This document shows positions 49,145 to 61,500 of a stretch of 64,000 nt of DNA, in pieces. Position 1 is the first letter of the stretch. The number at the start of each line of letters is the position of its first letter. Origin of the DNA: Diphasiastrum complanatum. Its lineage: Eukaryota > Streptophyta > Lycopodiopsida > Lycopodiales > Lycopodiaceae. A model generated the notes under the pieces. That model ran no database searches. It was not told the origin of the DNA and saw only the letters and a list, made by a program, of their open reading frames with translations. The stretch covers positions 51,395,260-51,459,259 of the forward strand of contig CM055100.1 of the NCBI GenBank assembly GCA_029204225.1, read 5' to 3'. Made by a program: the position numbers and the translations under genes.

Positions 49145-51491
49145 ATGGATTCCCAAGTTAAAGCCAGTCCCATCATGGACAAGCTTGATGGAGCTAATTA
49201 CCATCTGTGAAAATTTAAGATGAGAACTGTGCTAATGGCTAAGGAGTTGTATGACGTTGTTACAGGTGCAGAGGGGATACCTGAAGTTGACGACACAGCA
49301 ATCTCCAGATGGAAGCTGAAGGATGGCAAAACATTTGCGCTGATCATCCTCAACATTTCAGATATTCAGATCGGCCATGTGTCAGAAGCTCAGACATCCA
49401 AAGAAGTCTGGGACATCTTGAGCACATTATACAAAGTGTGAGATATAGCTTCTAAGCTACATCTCAAGAAGAAATTTTACTCTCTCAAGATGGCAAATGG
49501 TGATTCCCTGCAGAATCACATCAACCAGTTCAAGAACCTGTTGAAACAAATGGTCGTTGTCGGATCTGTCATAGACGATCAAGACGCAATAATCCAACTG
49601 CTTACAAGCTTGCCAAGCTTATACGACAGCTGGGTGATGATCATCACGACGCATCCAGAGCTGACTCTCTCAAGAGTCATTGGAATGTTGTTGCAAGAAG
49701 ACACGCGGAGGAATGAAGCCTCTAGTTCTTCAGCTGATTCTCACACCTTGTACACCAACAAAGGCATGACTAAGCAGAAGAAGAAGAAAGGCCTGAAGCA
49801 ATCAAAGCAAGACCAGAAACCAACACAACACAAAGAATAGTCAAATTCGCATACTAAGAAGAAGCTGTTTGCAGATACTGCAAGAGAAACAACCACAAGA
49901 TTAAAGACTACTAGATACTACAAGCAAAGAACAACAGCAAGGGACAGTCAAATCAAGTGGCCAATGCAGTCATAGAAGCTCCACAGCCCATTCAAAAAGT
50001 GGATCATGATATTTTCATGACCAACCATCAAGGAGCATCCAACAACAGTTCTTGGTTCCTGGATTCCGGTGCCACTCAGCATATGACCAGTCTCATTGGT
50101 TGTTTTGAGTCCTATACACCCTACAGTACTAACAAATACGTTCACCTTGGCGATAATAGCACACAAGCTATTAAAGGTGAAGGTACTATAACAATCTATG
50201 CTACTTTCTAAAGTCCTATATGTACCCAATCTATCTACAAATATGCTCTCTGTAACTAGAATCACAGATCTAGGACATAAAGTAGAATTCGAATGTTATC
50301 AATGCAAAGTAGTTGATAGGACAGACAAGATCCTAGCACTCGAAGAGAGACATGGATACTTGTATAGATTAAGTCATTGCTTTTCAGCCTCTAGTCAGGT
50401 GCTTAGTACTTCTATTCAAGCAAATAAAAGTTTACTTTGGCATTATAGACTTGGTCACTTGAATCATGCTTCTGTACAACAAATGTCTAAACATTCTATT
50501 CTTCTTGATCTAGACTATCCTGATAATAAAGTCGAGTTACCTGTCTGTCAAGACTGTTGCGTTGGTAAACAGACTAGGAAACCATTTAGATCAAGCCATC
50601 AGCATATTGCTAGAAGATTGTTAGATGTTGTACATACAGACATTTGTGGCCCGATAAAGAATCCTTCTATGAAGGATGCAAAGTATTTGATAGCTTTTAT
50701 TGATGAATTCTCCAGAAGGACTATGGTGTATTTTATCAAGAAGAAATCAGAAGCTTTCAATTGCTTCAGAATCTTCAAGGAGCATGCAGAAAAAGAGACT
50801 GGAAGGACGATAAAAGCTCTAAGGTCTGACAATGGTGGAGAGTACATCTCTCCTAAATTTAAGGAGTATTGCCAGATCCAAGGCAGCAGTTCATCACTCC
50901 TTATAATCCTCAGTAAAATGGCTTGGCCGAGAGGAAGAACCGTACTCTGGTTGAATCAGCTAAATGTATGTTGGCGCATGCATCACTGCCCAAGAGCTTC
51001 TGTACGCAATGGTTTGTACAAGACTTGACATCTCTTTTGCGGTAAGCTCACTCAGCCAATATATGGCCAATCGTAGCATCACCCATTGGAAGGATCTCAT
51101 AAGAGTCATGAGGGCTACCATAGACCAGTGCATCTGCTATGGAGATGTCAACAATGACAATCTTCATCAACTCAGTGGATATTCTGATGCAAGCTGGGGA
51201 GGAGATGTAGTCAATCGTAAGTCCACATCTGGATTTACATTCTTCTTCAACGACGGTCCTATCTCATGGAACAGTCGTAAGCAAACCTCTATCGCTCTTT
51301 CATCTACAGAAGCAGAATATATTGTTGCTTCTCAATCCATTAAAGAAGCATTTTGGTTGAGAAATTTACTGTCAGACATTAGTTTGTATCAGTACAGCCC
51401 TACAATCATATTCTGTGATAATCAGAGTGCTATTGCCTTATCAGCCAACCCTAGATTTCACTCTAGGAGTAAGCACATTGAAATCCGATAA
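49145..51491 (+). pseudogene. copia-A gag, protease, integrase, RNase H; RT deleted
   Basis: Gag starts MDSQVKASPIMDKLDGANY at 49145, the same opening as 63906. A TGA replaces a codon near 49207, then SKEVWDILSTLYKV, stop, and LLTSLPSLYDSWV follow (UBN2). Protease (50047-50210) has SWFLDSGATQHM. Integrase (50198-50990) has WHYRLGHLNHASV, then CVGKQTRKPF, VHTDICGP, FIDEFSRR, RSDNGGEY and, after a shift, NPQ and AERKNRTL-like text. At about 51005 it jumps to RNase H (YAMVCTRLDISFAVS, DASWGGDVVNRKSTSG, CDNQSAIAL, HSRSKHIEI), where it is cut by gypsy sequence at 51492. RT is entirely missing. Confidence 0.87.
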
Positions 51492-51494
51492 AAA

Positions 51495-52145
51495 CAAAAT
51501 CTTATGTTTGGGCTCATCATCACCAAGTACGCAAACATTCCCATTCTGAAATAGTAATCCATCTCGAATGGTGAACTGTTCCACAATCTCCTTATCTTTC
51601 TTAGTTAGTTGAGTCCCCCGTGTTTCTGACTCAACATTGTCCACATTTCTTCCGGCTTGAACAATGTTCCAAATGTGACCAAAATGGGAATCTGATTCAT
51701 ATTTTTCTCTCAGCGAAAGATATAGATCTGTAGAAATCTGGGTGAATGACAAATCATTCAGTTCATCGATCCGACTAAGAGCATCTGCAACTTGATTAGA
51801 ACTGTCTCTTATGTAACGGATTTCATGATCAAATTCTTGCATCAATTCAGCCCATCGAGCTTTTCTCCCCCAAAGATCATGTTGATTACAAAAATACTTA
51901 AGAGGCTGGTGATCCGTATACACTACAAACTGACTACCATACAAGTAATGTCTCCAGGTTTTAAGTGCATGGATTACAACAAACAATTCCTTTTCCTGCG
52001 TAGTATAACGCAATTGAGGACCAGTGAATTTTTTGCTCTCAAATACTAGTGGCCTATCCATTTGTAATAGAACCGCTCCAACTGCAACATCACTTGCATC
52101 CGTTCTCACGACGTAAGGTAAATCTAGATTTGCAATTTGTAACAC
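51495..52145 (-). pseudogene. Ty3/gypsy RT end and RNase H fragment
   Basis: Minus strand, 217 open codons: VRTDASDVAVGAVLLQ (RNase H with catalytic Asp), KKFTGPQLRYTTQEKELFVVIHAL (catalytic Glu), WRHYLYGSQFVVYTDHQPL (second Asp), then WAELMQEFDHEIRYIRDSSNQVADALSR, the C-terminal Asp block, and a linker towards integrase. The frame is intact with all RNase H acidic residues, so this is a fairly young fragment, cut at both ends by other repeats. Confidence 0.9.
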
Positions 52146-52217
52146 GGGAGCTTACCCTTCTTGATTTTCAAAGTGGTTGGAATTTGCGCAAACTTGTTAG
52201 CCTTGGTCTAATACCAC

Positions 52218-52724
52218 TATAAGGGAAGCTCCTTGGATCCTGCTTACAAATCACAAACACAATGATAACACACTATGGAGAAACCATCCAACCAAGTAGA
52301 AGCATCCAATCAAACTCTAGAAGCCTCACCCCCAAGCCAAGGAACAAGAAGCATGAATGTAGAGTGAGAGCCTGACAATGAATCCACAACCATAATGAGG
52401 AGTAGGGCGAGTTTGGACCCAATATATAGAGCTAAAAGCATCCTGGGAACATAGCCATGCATAGCCCTAAGTTCCCTATAAATAGATTCATCTAGAATAG
52501 AGTCCTAAGTTCATAGAATTGCTATTGATAACTCTACACATGCATACACTGTCTCATACCTTGTCTAAACTCCATTTAGTGTGTTCTGGGCCTCACAAGG
52601 ATATTAGTTACTTTCGGGTCACGTTCAATATGAGATGGCATAACCAATAGCTTGTTTCACTAGAGTACCGTGTATCCAAGACTAGGAGTATATTGTATCC
52701 TATGTACTGGTCATGGACATAACA
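52218..52724 (-). mobile_element. LTR fragment related to 723-935
   Basis: On the minus strand it begins TGTTATGTCCATGACC at 52724. At the other end, TCTAATACCA at 52207-52216 is a degraded reverse primer site. The end does not read CA, so the boundary is uncertain. Confidence 0.5.
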
Positions 52725-52861
52725 GACGACGTTAAGAGAGATACCGTGCTATGGAAATCAATTCTCTGATACTGAAACAAATTGATTCGAACTGAAGAAT
52801 TTGATATCGTGAAAGATATCAAGTATTAGAGCTTGCTAGTATTAGGCCTTGAAGAATCAAC

Positions 52862-52873
52862 GCTTTGATACCA
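52862..52873 (-). other. copia primer binding site, minus strand
   Basis: The reverse complement reads TGGTATCAAAGC, one base from the tRNA-Met site, and abuts the LTR to its right. The leader 52725-52861 lies on its inner side. Confidence 0.75.
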
Positions 52874-53308
52874 TGTTGGAAAGATGTGTGTGAAAGATAG
52901 AATCGAATAAAAAAATTCGAACAAAACAATAGTAATAGAACTCACGTTCAATCTTAAAGAACTAACATTGAAATCATCAGCATTATAGTGATTACGTAGC
53001 CAAACGTTAAAGCATTAAATTATCAGACAATAATAAGGAATTATCAGTTACAAAAGAATTACAGAGAAGAATTCATACTGACATGGTACTCCGAAGTTAC
53101 CAAATTGGCCGAAGTCGTTGAAGTGGCCTAAGTCTTCGAAGTCTTTGAAGTTTGTCGATGATGTCATTAAACGTCGGAGCCACCTATGAGCCATTTCCAA
53201 GTAGTTCTGCAGAATGTGTAGAAACACGAAGAAAACTGCAGGTCTAGATAATGAGTTGGATGAAGATTAAAATGTAGATTAGTCGATTAGTAGGAGAATA
53301 ATCCAACA
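52874..53308 (-). mobile_element. copia LTR, complete, 435 bp, minus strand
   Basis: On the minus strand it begins TGTTGGATTATTCTCC at 53308 and ends CATCTTTCCAACA at 52874. Its U5 end is shared with copia-A (ATAGTGATTACGTAGCC, GTGTGTGAAAGATAGAA) and its start with 28914. It is the 5' LTR of a minus-strand element whose body was displaced by 52218-52724. Confidence 0.8.
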
Positions 53309-53319
53309 ACAGATGGTTG

Positions 53320-53810
53320 CAAAGACGACTCACAAAAGCGACAGATTTGCATGATCCATGGACATCAAAGTACCGGAAAAAGCACAGGCTGCACGGACAA
53401 CCGAAAGTTGTTAGAATAGGCTTAAGTATGTCCTTGTAATCAAATGATTAGTATAAACTCTCTTTTCTTTGTTCCTATAGAAATGGGATGAACAAGAGAG
53501 TTGTGTTGGCTGGTTTTTGATGCGACAGTGTTAGTCATGCAGTAGCAGATGGACATCGTCACACAATCAGACATAGAATTAATAGTAGCTAGTTCCTCGT
53601 AAGAGAGAATACCTCTCTTGCATCGACGTGCTGATATGGGAAACAGACAACATTGAAAAATTGTTGTAAACTTGTTTATGAAAAATAGAGTTGCGACATT
53701 CTGCCTATGATGTGTAATATATGTGAATGATTTCGATGCTTGCTTATAGTAGATATGCTTCCGCTGTTATTAACATTATCTACCGTTCATAAACTTCAAA
53801 AAAAAATCAA
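53320..53810 (+). repeat. copia-M-like LTR fragment
   Basis: About 53580-53790 shares AGTAGCTAGT, GAGAGAA, CTGATATGGGAAACAGACAAC and TATAGTAGATA-like blocks, in order, with the right part of the copia-M LTR (36680-36870). Confidence 0.6.
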
Positions 53811-54960
53811 GGGGATTGGCACATTTTCTATCTAGTTACCTGATGAAAAAAGCAAAATAATCAAGGAGGTAGGTTGGCTCTGTAGGAGTGCATGCAAGAC
53901 TTCGTCCCTCTAGAAAGCGTGCAAACACAGCTCATGGGCCACACAACTCACGTGCACACATAGCTCATGGGCCAACCATCCATCCACCTTGGAATTATAT
54001 CAAATACATTTGTGAAATTGTCAACAAAACGAGTCCTTATTGTAAGACAAGTATAAGCATATGTGACATTGTTTGAAAAGTAACAAACACACAATATCCA
54101 AAGACAAAGCAAATAAACAATTGAAGATGGTTTTAGAATACAAAATAAACAAACACAAAACAATTTACATAAAGAAAATAAAATGTGCAAACATGTGAGA
54201 ATGGTTTGGATTGCAATAAGAAACTGCAAAAAGTAGAGGTAGTTTTGGATAGCTTCTTAACTAATGTTAAGCATGTACGTTGCTTTTTAATACTTGTTAA
54301 TTCTGTTGATGACTTTTTTATTGGCGGCATATAATCTGCTAGTTCTAGGTATGTGAATAAGGAAGAAACAAATTGTTTTTATTAAATAATTGATAGAAAA
54401 TCCCATCAAAGTACAATAGGCGAAAAAAAAGAAACCAACCAAAAGGCTATGACATTCAGCATAAGTTAGTCAATTCCTACCGCCTGAATTAAATCGGTAT
54501 CTGAGAGACTATTGGTGTAAGGTAAAGCAGGTAGTTGTGAATACTTCCACCAAGTTCATTTATTCATTGGTTATGAATATCGACAAAAATCTTTGCGAAT
54601 GATCTTTGTGGGCTATCAATAGTCTATGACACAACTATTAGCCAATTCTATAGGTGAAGCTATCATAATAGTCAACTCTATATATGAAGTCATGAGTTAC
54701 AAGTTACACGTAATTATTCAGGAAAAACATTTCCACCAGAGATCCTAATATTAACACTATGTTGATAACCACTTGGTGCAGCATTGTAACTCGACCTAGG
54801 TTATATTAGAGCAACAATAATCTTAGCGGAGTGTATTTCTTATCTAGATCATATTTCCCTATCAATGGATGACGGTTGGCCCCTTTTGCAATCTCAATCA
54901 GGTTCAAGTTGAGTTGAGGAATAAGCTTTTTAGATGTTGACCCACCTGGCTTGGGCCCTT
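53811..54960. other. AT-rich intergenic sequence
   Basis: No gene, repeat family or RNA gene is recognised in these bases, which lie upstream of the LRR gene. Confidence 0.3.
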
Positions 54961-55177
54961 ACTTGGGGGGGTGGGGCAAATGTTAAAAAATGCCACGCAT
55001 GATGCTATTCCAAAAAGATTGGTACAAAGAGGAGAAGCCTTTGGGAGAGAGAGGGGGAGAGAGAGAGAGAGAGAAAAGAGAAGAGAAGAAAAATCGGAAG
55101 GAAAGAAAGGAAAAGAAAGAGCGGAGCAGAGAAGAGAAGAGGGAGATTAGGAGAGCGCGATCTCGAGCGAGCGAGCT
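54961..55177 (+). promoter_or_regulatory. 5' leader/promoter-proximal region of the PIRL gene
   Basis: After a G run at 54965-54971 the sequence becomes a purine-rich GA stretch (about 55040-55150) leading directly to the ATG at 55178. Such GA-rich leaders are common in plant genes. No clear TATA box is seen. Confidence 0.4.
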
Positions 55178-57872
55178 ATGGCGACGGATGATGATGCGTT
55201 TGATGGTAGTGAAGCGACAGCAGATGGCAGCGTAAGGGTGATGATCGATTTTGCAGACGCCAATGCGGCCTCGCCGAAGCAGCAGCCAAATCCAGAGGCT
55301 CAAAAAATGGCACTCGCTGTGGTGGATGTGGTGGAATTGAGGCAGAGCCTGAGTCTGCTTGGAGATCGCCCTGACCCCAACACGGTGCAGGAGGCCCTCC
55401 AGGCCCTCGCTGCTATCGACGCCGCTCTTGCAAATCAGCTGGATTCCATCATATTCGCTGCTGCTCCCTCAGAAGAAGCGGCAGATTTTGAGCAGTGGCG
55501 CGCCTCTCAGGTTGCCCTAATATATCATCAAACTTTTGATCAATCTATAGAAATGCTTCCTAATTTGGATGAATGATAAATACTTTTTTTTTCCCCTCTT
55601 GTACCTCTTCAATTTTTGCGGTTAAAATCGTGACCTCAAATGAGGAAGGGAAAAATTTGAACAACATGCTGCTTAGTCGACGATCCATGATGAACTTGTT
55701 TTGAACTATTCGCTTTTGAGTGTTCGGAAGGGCTTTGGAATTCTGAGAGTAAAATTTGTGCGAGTTCTGTGAACTTTTTGCAAGTTGCTTCTTTATTCTT
55801 GTGCTACTCCTCCGTATTTATCTGCCGTTATTAGAGAGCATTCATGAAAGCATGGTAGGGATGAGTTTTGGATTATCAGATATATCTGCTGTTTTAAATG
55901 AACAATCATCAATGCATGGTAGAAATGAGTTTTGGAATATTCTATATCTTGATGCAAAACTTATTTGCCATATTAAACCTGGCCGTTTTGATTGGTTTGG
56001 AGATCCTGTAAGGCGGGATCATTCTTAGCCTAGTTCTATTCTTGCGTTTAGATGCAATTGCATCCTCTTTTGCATTACATTACTTCAAGATAAGCAGCAA
56101 TTTTATAGGGTTTTCAAGGCATCTGTTACTTTCTTACTGTGGAATTTCTTACAGGCAAACAAAGAGGCCGAAGTACGCGAGGCAGCCGAGGAAGCTAAGG
56201 TTCCCTTTCAGTCTATCATAGAGCTTGATGCTATTCATCAGATATATGAGGACAAGCTTAGGGAAGCAGAAGCTGCTTTAGAAGGTGGTTCAGATGATTC
56301 TCCTCTAGAATCTGATGCGAAGGAGCAAGCAGATGAAGGTGCTATGCGGGCTTTGCAAGAAGCTTTAGAGAAGAGCTCTGATGACCTGAACTTAAGTGGT
56401 CGGCTTTTGCCGCATTTGCCAGAGTTGATTGGCAAACTCTCATCCCTGAAAACCCTTGATCTGTCAAATAATTCTTTGGAGGTAAGCACTGTTGCCCTTA
56501 TCTACTTTGTGGTCAGTCTCTAGCCTATTTTGGAACATCTTAGCGTGTCTCTAGTTTTGGGTAGGAGTGTTTGAGCATTATGCTGCAATTTTGGAAGTTT
56601 TGGCACGTGCATCTAGTTTGATTGCTTGTGTTTGCTTTTGCAGATATTGCCTGATTCCATTGCGGGGCTTGTTAATTTGCTAGTATTGAATCTGCATGCC
56701 AACCGGCTGAAGGCCTTACCTGATTCCATTGGGTTGCTGCCAAATCTCAACGTTCTAAATGTCTCAGCCAATCAACTAAGGACAATCCCCGAAAGCATCA
56801 TGGGCTGCAGGTGGACACATCTTTCCTTATTCGTAGTTTTTAAGAATGGCTATTTGTATCAGGGATTTGGTCCAAGTTATGAATGGAGTTGATGAACTAA
56901 GACTGGCTTGATAAGGTTGAAGATTGCATGTCTCCTTCATTATGTCGGGTACTATCCTTGACATAACATAAATAGATTTTTCCATCAAGACGAATCTTTT
57001 TTGTCATAAAGCCACTCAATTTCCTCTTAATCATTGTAGTTTGTCTTTTGTGAGGCTGTGGGGGAGACATGCTACTTTAGATATGAAAATCTTTCCGTAT
57101 GTATAACTTGGATTGCAACTGTTGTGTTGAGCACCTGGATGTTTCATTATTTTGGTGTTAAGGAGAAGCTTTGTTTTTTTTTTTCAATTTGTGCAGTGTT
57201 TTGAAGGAGCTCGATGCTGGATTTAACGAGATTGAATACCTGGCAATAAGTTTTGGGCTTGGCCTATCCAATTTGGAAAAGCTTTCACTGCAACTGAACA
57301 AGCTGACAACTTTACCACCGTCTATTTGTGAAGTCAAATCACTGAAGTATTTGGATCTTCATTTGAACAAGCTGAGGCAACTGCCAAAGGCCATTGGAAA
57401 CTTGATTAATCTACAAGTGTTAAATGCAAGCAGCAATTTTAAAGATCTGACCTTCTTGCCCGATTCGATTGGTGACTTAATCTCTCTCATAGATTTGGAT
57501 CTGAGTTTCAATCAACTTAGGGACTTGCCTGTGTCCCTGGGAAGGTTACAAAATTTGAAGAGCCTTAAGCTGGATGAAAATCCACTTGTTGATCCCCCCT
57601 GGCAGGTGATAGAGCAGGGACACCAAGCTATTATGGACTACTTATTACAACGATGGAGGACTAGTCTCATGTCAAGTGAAGCGAGTGCAAATCAAGAAGA
57701 AAATAGGCAAAGTTGGAGCTCCTGGATGCCGGCATTCACAAAGGGTAACAATTTGGGGGACTGGGTACCAAATGTACGTGGAATTTCGGAATATTTTGGA
57801 AATCCAACCCGTAAGTGGTGGGGTTCCGATGGGCATCAACCAGCAGATGATTATCTCGAGCAACAGCTGTGA
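55178..57872 (+). CDS. PIRL9-like: plant intracellular Ras-group LRR protein (PIRL1/3/9 group)
   Basis: Cytosolic leucine-rich-repeat protein of 500 residues, matching the size of Arabidopsis PIRL9. Exons read as 55178-55510, 56155-56481, 56644-56810 and 57197-57872; the sum is 1503 nt and the frame is open to TGA 57870. Residues 1-111 are acidic then helical, with no signal peptide or membrane segment. Residues 112-190 are Glu/Ala-rich and may be coiled coil. About nine or ten LRRs of the form LxxLxxLxLxxNxLxxLPxSI run from about 195 to 435. After them GHQAIMDYLLQRW carries the Gly...Ile..Tyr...Trp spacing of the PIRL GVYW signature. The C-terminus, DDYLEQQL, matches the YLDQQL-type end of this group. 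PIRL1 and PIRL9 act redundantly in Arabidopsis pollen development; a similar role here is inference. Donor 1 is CAG|GTTGCC, a weak GT site. It is not an NLR or receptor kinase: no NB-ARC, kinase or transmembrane part. Confidence 0.92.
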
Positions 57873-58160
57873 ACATATTCTGCTTTAATAAGTTTAAACA
57901 GTGTCCGTATACTTGACAGAAGTATTTCTGAAGATTCCAATTTTCAAGCTGACTTTTCACATGATATCTGAAGGAAGGAATCAATTACGAGGATAGCTGA
58001 TGAGTTTTTCGCTGAGGAACTTATCCTCTGAGGTCCAGCCAAACTTGAAAGCTTTAGGCTAATGATTATCCACAAGGCCATAATTTTGCACTCCTTATGT
58101 GCTTTTGTACATTCTCAACTTATCATCGCTGAACCATTTTCCTTCTTGTCATGCATATGG
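57873..58160 (+). other. 3' flank of the PIRL gene
   Basis: Ordinary AT-rich sequence, likely to include the 3' untranslated region. No obvious AATAAA. Confidence 0.35.
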
Positions 58161-58168
58161 TCTGTGTT

Positions 58169-58245
58169 GCAGCGGATCGCGATCCGCTGCAAAAACGTTC
58201 CGGATCGTGCGATCCGGAATGTCAGCGATCCGCGACCCGGATCGC
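58169..58245. repeat. three consecutive GGATC-based palindromes
   Basis: 58169-58190 is a perfect 22-bp palindrome, GCAGCGGATCG then CGATCCGCTGC. 58198-58219 is TTCCGGATCG, TG, CGATCCGGAA. 58225-58245 is GCGATCCG, five bases, CGGATCGC. A T-rich stretch (58247-58325) follows. Confidence 0.93.
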
Positions 58246-58484
58246 AAATTTTTATTTTTATTTTTTATTTTTTTATTTTTTTTGTGGAAAAAGTAGTAAT
58301 GGCCAATTTTTTTTATTTTTTTTTGAGTTTAATATTAACTAAATCAGTTTTGAATGGTGTTCTGATGCCAATGGTTTGCAGATCTACTGATTCCGTTTTC
58401 TGTTAGAAAATGATAGAAAGAGTTAGAAGGAGCCTTCCTTAGATTGGCAGGAATTGTATACTTCTTTTGGAATAGCTGAAACAG

Positions 58485-58590
58485 GGGGTTCGGGGGGCGG
58501 TAGCCCCCCGAGAAATAGGGGGTTTGGGGGGCAACGCCCCCCAACGGCGGGGTCCGGGGGCTGCCGGTAGACCCCGGCCCCGACGGTAAG
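58485..58590. repeat. GC-rich hairpin cluster
   Basis: Stem-loops: CGGGGGGC/GCCCCCCG (58491-58498 with 58503-58510), then TTGGGGGGC/GCCCCCCAA (58524-58532 with 58536-58544), then a less regular GGGGTCCGGGGGC / GACCCCGGCCCC region. It is an island of about 90 % GC in AT-rich surroundings and probably part of a repeat inserted with the 58169 palindromes. Confidence 0.85.
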
Positions 58591-58599
58591 GCCTCTTTA

Positions 58600-61500
58600 T
58601 GATTTGGCCTTCCAACTCCCTGAGTGAAAACACACTTTTTGGTGTTTGGCACCCGAAACAGTCGACAGACTACACAGTCCAAGTTTTTGAAACCATATGA
58701 GAATGCAGCCAGTTTTCTTAAACCGTCTACTGATGTGCAGATTTCTAATCAATGTAGCCCGCAGCCATCTGAAACCAAGCAACAGATCTGCATAACAATT
58801 GCTTTTTTGATATCCTTTCACATGATACCCATATTGGCAACTATACAAAAAAAAAAAAATTTGCGTGTCCGGAAACCCTAATGGGAAATCCCGGACTGCA
58901 ACCTTGCATATGGTTGTAAAGCTGTGCGGTGCATATGGCTACCACGAGGTCCTTTTATGGAAGCTATGAACCCATCAACAATTGAAATTGAAGCCTTGGT
59001 TAGTGTTAAGCACCCAAGAGCGTACATGCATTTTGGTCATATTATGGACTTTGAGTAGCTGCACATGAGATATTTCTGTGAACTTTGAAATAATTCATTA
59101 TAATCTAGTTTTTGGTCAGTTAGGATGTTGTATTGTTGATAAAACATGACAAGGCACTTTAAGAAGCTTATGAGCCAAGTGACAAATTTAGGCCAGGAAC
59201 TTTTTCAAGCTTAATGCATTGCATGATGGTTTCACGTTGCAAATTATAATGCTCTTAGAATAGCCCTTAAGCAAGATAGGTTGTGATAAGAGTTCTCTTC
59301 TTCTCTGTACCATCAAGACATCCCCAAGTTTAATTTAGGCTGCAATCTTTTCATTTGAGTGTGCTATCATTTGGTAAGTTTTAAGACTGTTTCTTAGACC
59401 TCAAATTTTGGATAAGTGCATCTGGAGTTGGCAATTTATTTGATTGGCTTTCCTCCTCTTCTTCGTGGGGGTGATGTGCTAGAAACTTTTCACAATGTAA
59501 TTTCAGTCTAAATTATGAATATTAATGTGGACTCACGTAATGTTTGTGACCCGCATCTATTCTTAAGCACAAATGATTTAAGTAGGGACGTCACTGTGTG
59601 CTACATGATGTAGTGGGTGTTTTAGGACTTATCATATCAGACATTGCCTTTACATGAAATATGAGCACATTTGCAACATTGCATTGACACCACAATATAG
59701 CTGCAATTGTCAACGTAGTGATGATTTTCCTCGAGCAATACGAAAAGTGTTATATTCCTTTGCATTGCCCTCCTACATGCAAATGTTCTACAATGAAGCA
59801 CTCAAACACTAAATAAACCATCTCGATAAAAAGCTCTTGGAGTTTTAATGCAAGCTAACTGTGCCCCTTGTGAGTCATTTTGTTAAGAGGTCCATATAAG
59901 TCGGTGCCGAGTGACAATGCAACACAATGTCATTGCCCGTCCCATTATCAGAACATCAATACTGACTTTTGTGAAAATTGGTTGTTTGGTGTGTTATGGT
60001 AAGAGAACTCTAAGGTGTTTTAGAAATTTTGAATAGGGCCATTGATCGTTGACATGTTTGAATATCAAAATAGTTGATGGCAATTGCCCTTAAAGTATAT
60101 GTAAGTACCACAAATTTTAGAAGTCCTCATTGAAGTATATACAACACCTTTAGAGAGATTTCACATCGTCGTTTGTTGGTTTGACTATCATGGAATTTGT
60201 GGTGTAATTAATTCTTGATGTTGTAATGAAAAAACATTGCCCGGCTTGCTTACATGTGGATTTTTCTATCATGCGGCAAAGACCTTATAGTTTTACAACA
60301 TCACTAAATCTCCTTTGGAGTTAAATCTAGAAAATAGTTTGAGATTTGTTGCATGTTACACTGCACTATTTCTAGTTGGCTCAAGCATCAAGATTTATCC
60401 TATCCATGACTCGACTACTTTGGATCAATCATAGCTTTACTATTTTGGAATGCTCCATCATAATGCAAATCTTCACCATCCATACTTTGGCATCATCAAC
60501 AAATCAAGTGGAGAAGTTAGTACACATTTCTTAATTAGATAAGACATTTAAATGAACCTTTTGTGCTTTATTGCTAATGTATCTAATTAGTTTTTTGCAC
60601 TTGTTTTTGTAATCGGCTGGCAATCCATAAACGAATTGCCAATGGGCCAATTTTCTGTCAAAGAGTGGCACCTTGGTTAAGCAATCCACAAAGGATTCAA
60701 AGGGCGTCCTTCCCAAGAACATATAAGGATTCAAACTTGTGTTGGCATGCCTACAAGCCAAGATTTTAATTGAATAATATTCATGAGCATTCACAATTAA
60801 TCATTCATATAACTAGAATAAATGTTGACGGATTGGAAAAGGTTTTAAACTTGGAAACATTGAACATAGGGATGTGGGACACAAATGATTGTTGCTTGAA
60901 AAGTTTGGTTCCTACATATTCTATTTGATTTTTTTGTAGAGTTAGGCCAAAACAAATTGATTTATGGTCAACAAAATTGCATGGAGTACTTAAAATCATA
61001 ATCGATCTAGGTTTAATAGGATCAATTTCACATTTGATAAAAAAAACATTGGCTTTTTAAAATAATTCATATCTTTTCCTTCTAGCCAATGAATAAGGCT
61101 AATTTTAAATATTCCTTGAAAAGATAGGACTATGTTTCCTAATACTTGTCATACTATTATAGAGTGCCTAAAAATTTCTAGATTTGTTAGGCAAGAATAT
61201 GTACTCAAGTGGTTAGGGGAAGTATATGAAACAAATCAAAGTTTGAAGTAGAATAACTACATGTCATGCAATACCTTACAAGAAGATATCAAAGTACTTA
61301 ATAAAAAGGTGAATGAATACTATGATATTGATACACATACATTTACTAGCTTTAGTCTTTCTCAAACACATTTGCTATGTACTACTAGATTTGGACAAAT
61401 ATAAAAAGTAATTCGAGAGGTAAGGTTTGGTCCATAAAGCAAAATTGCAAGAACTCATGGGAGGTTTAGCATAAAAATCTCTCTTGTTGTTGTTCCCACC

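Noticed and set aside
55178-57872. LRR gene as a disease-resistance (NLR) or receptor-kinase gene
   Set aside because: No NB-ARC, TIR, kinase, signal peptide or membrane segment; length, GVYW-type motif and C-terminus fit PIRL.
60531-60999. Two minus-strand frames as a possible gene
   Set aside because: They lie in different frames, the joining text is full of stops and no motif is recognisable.
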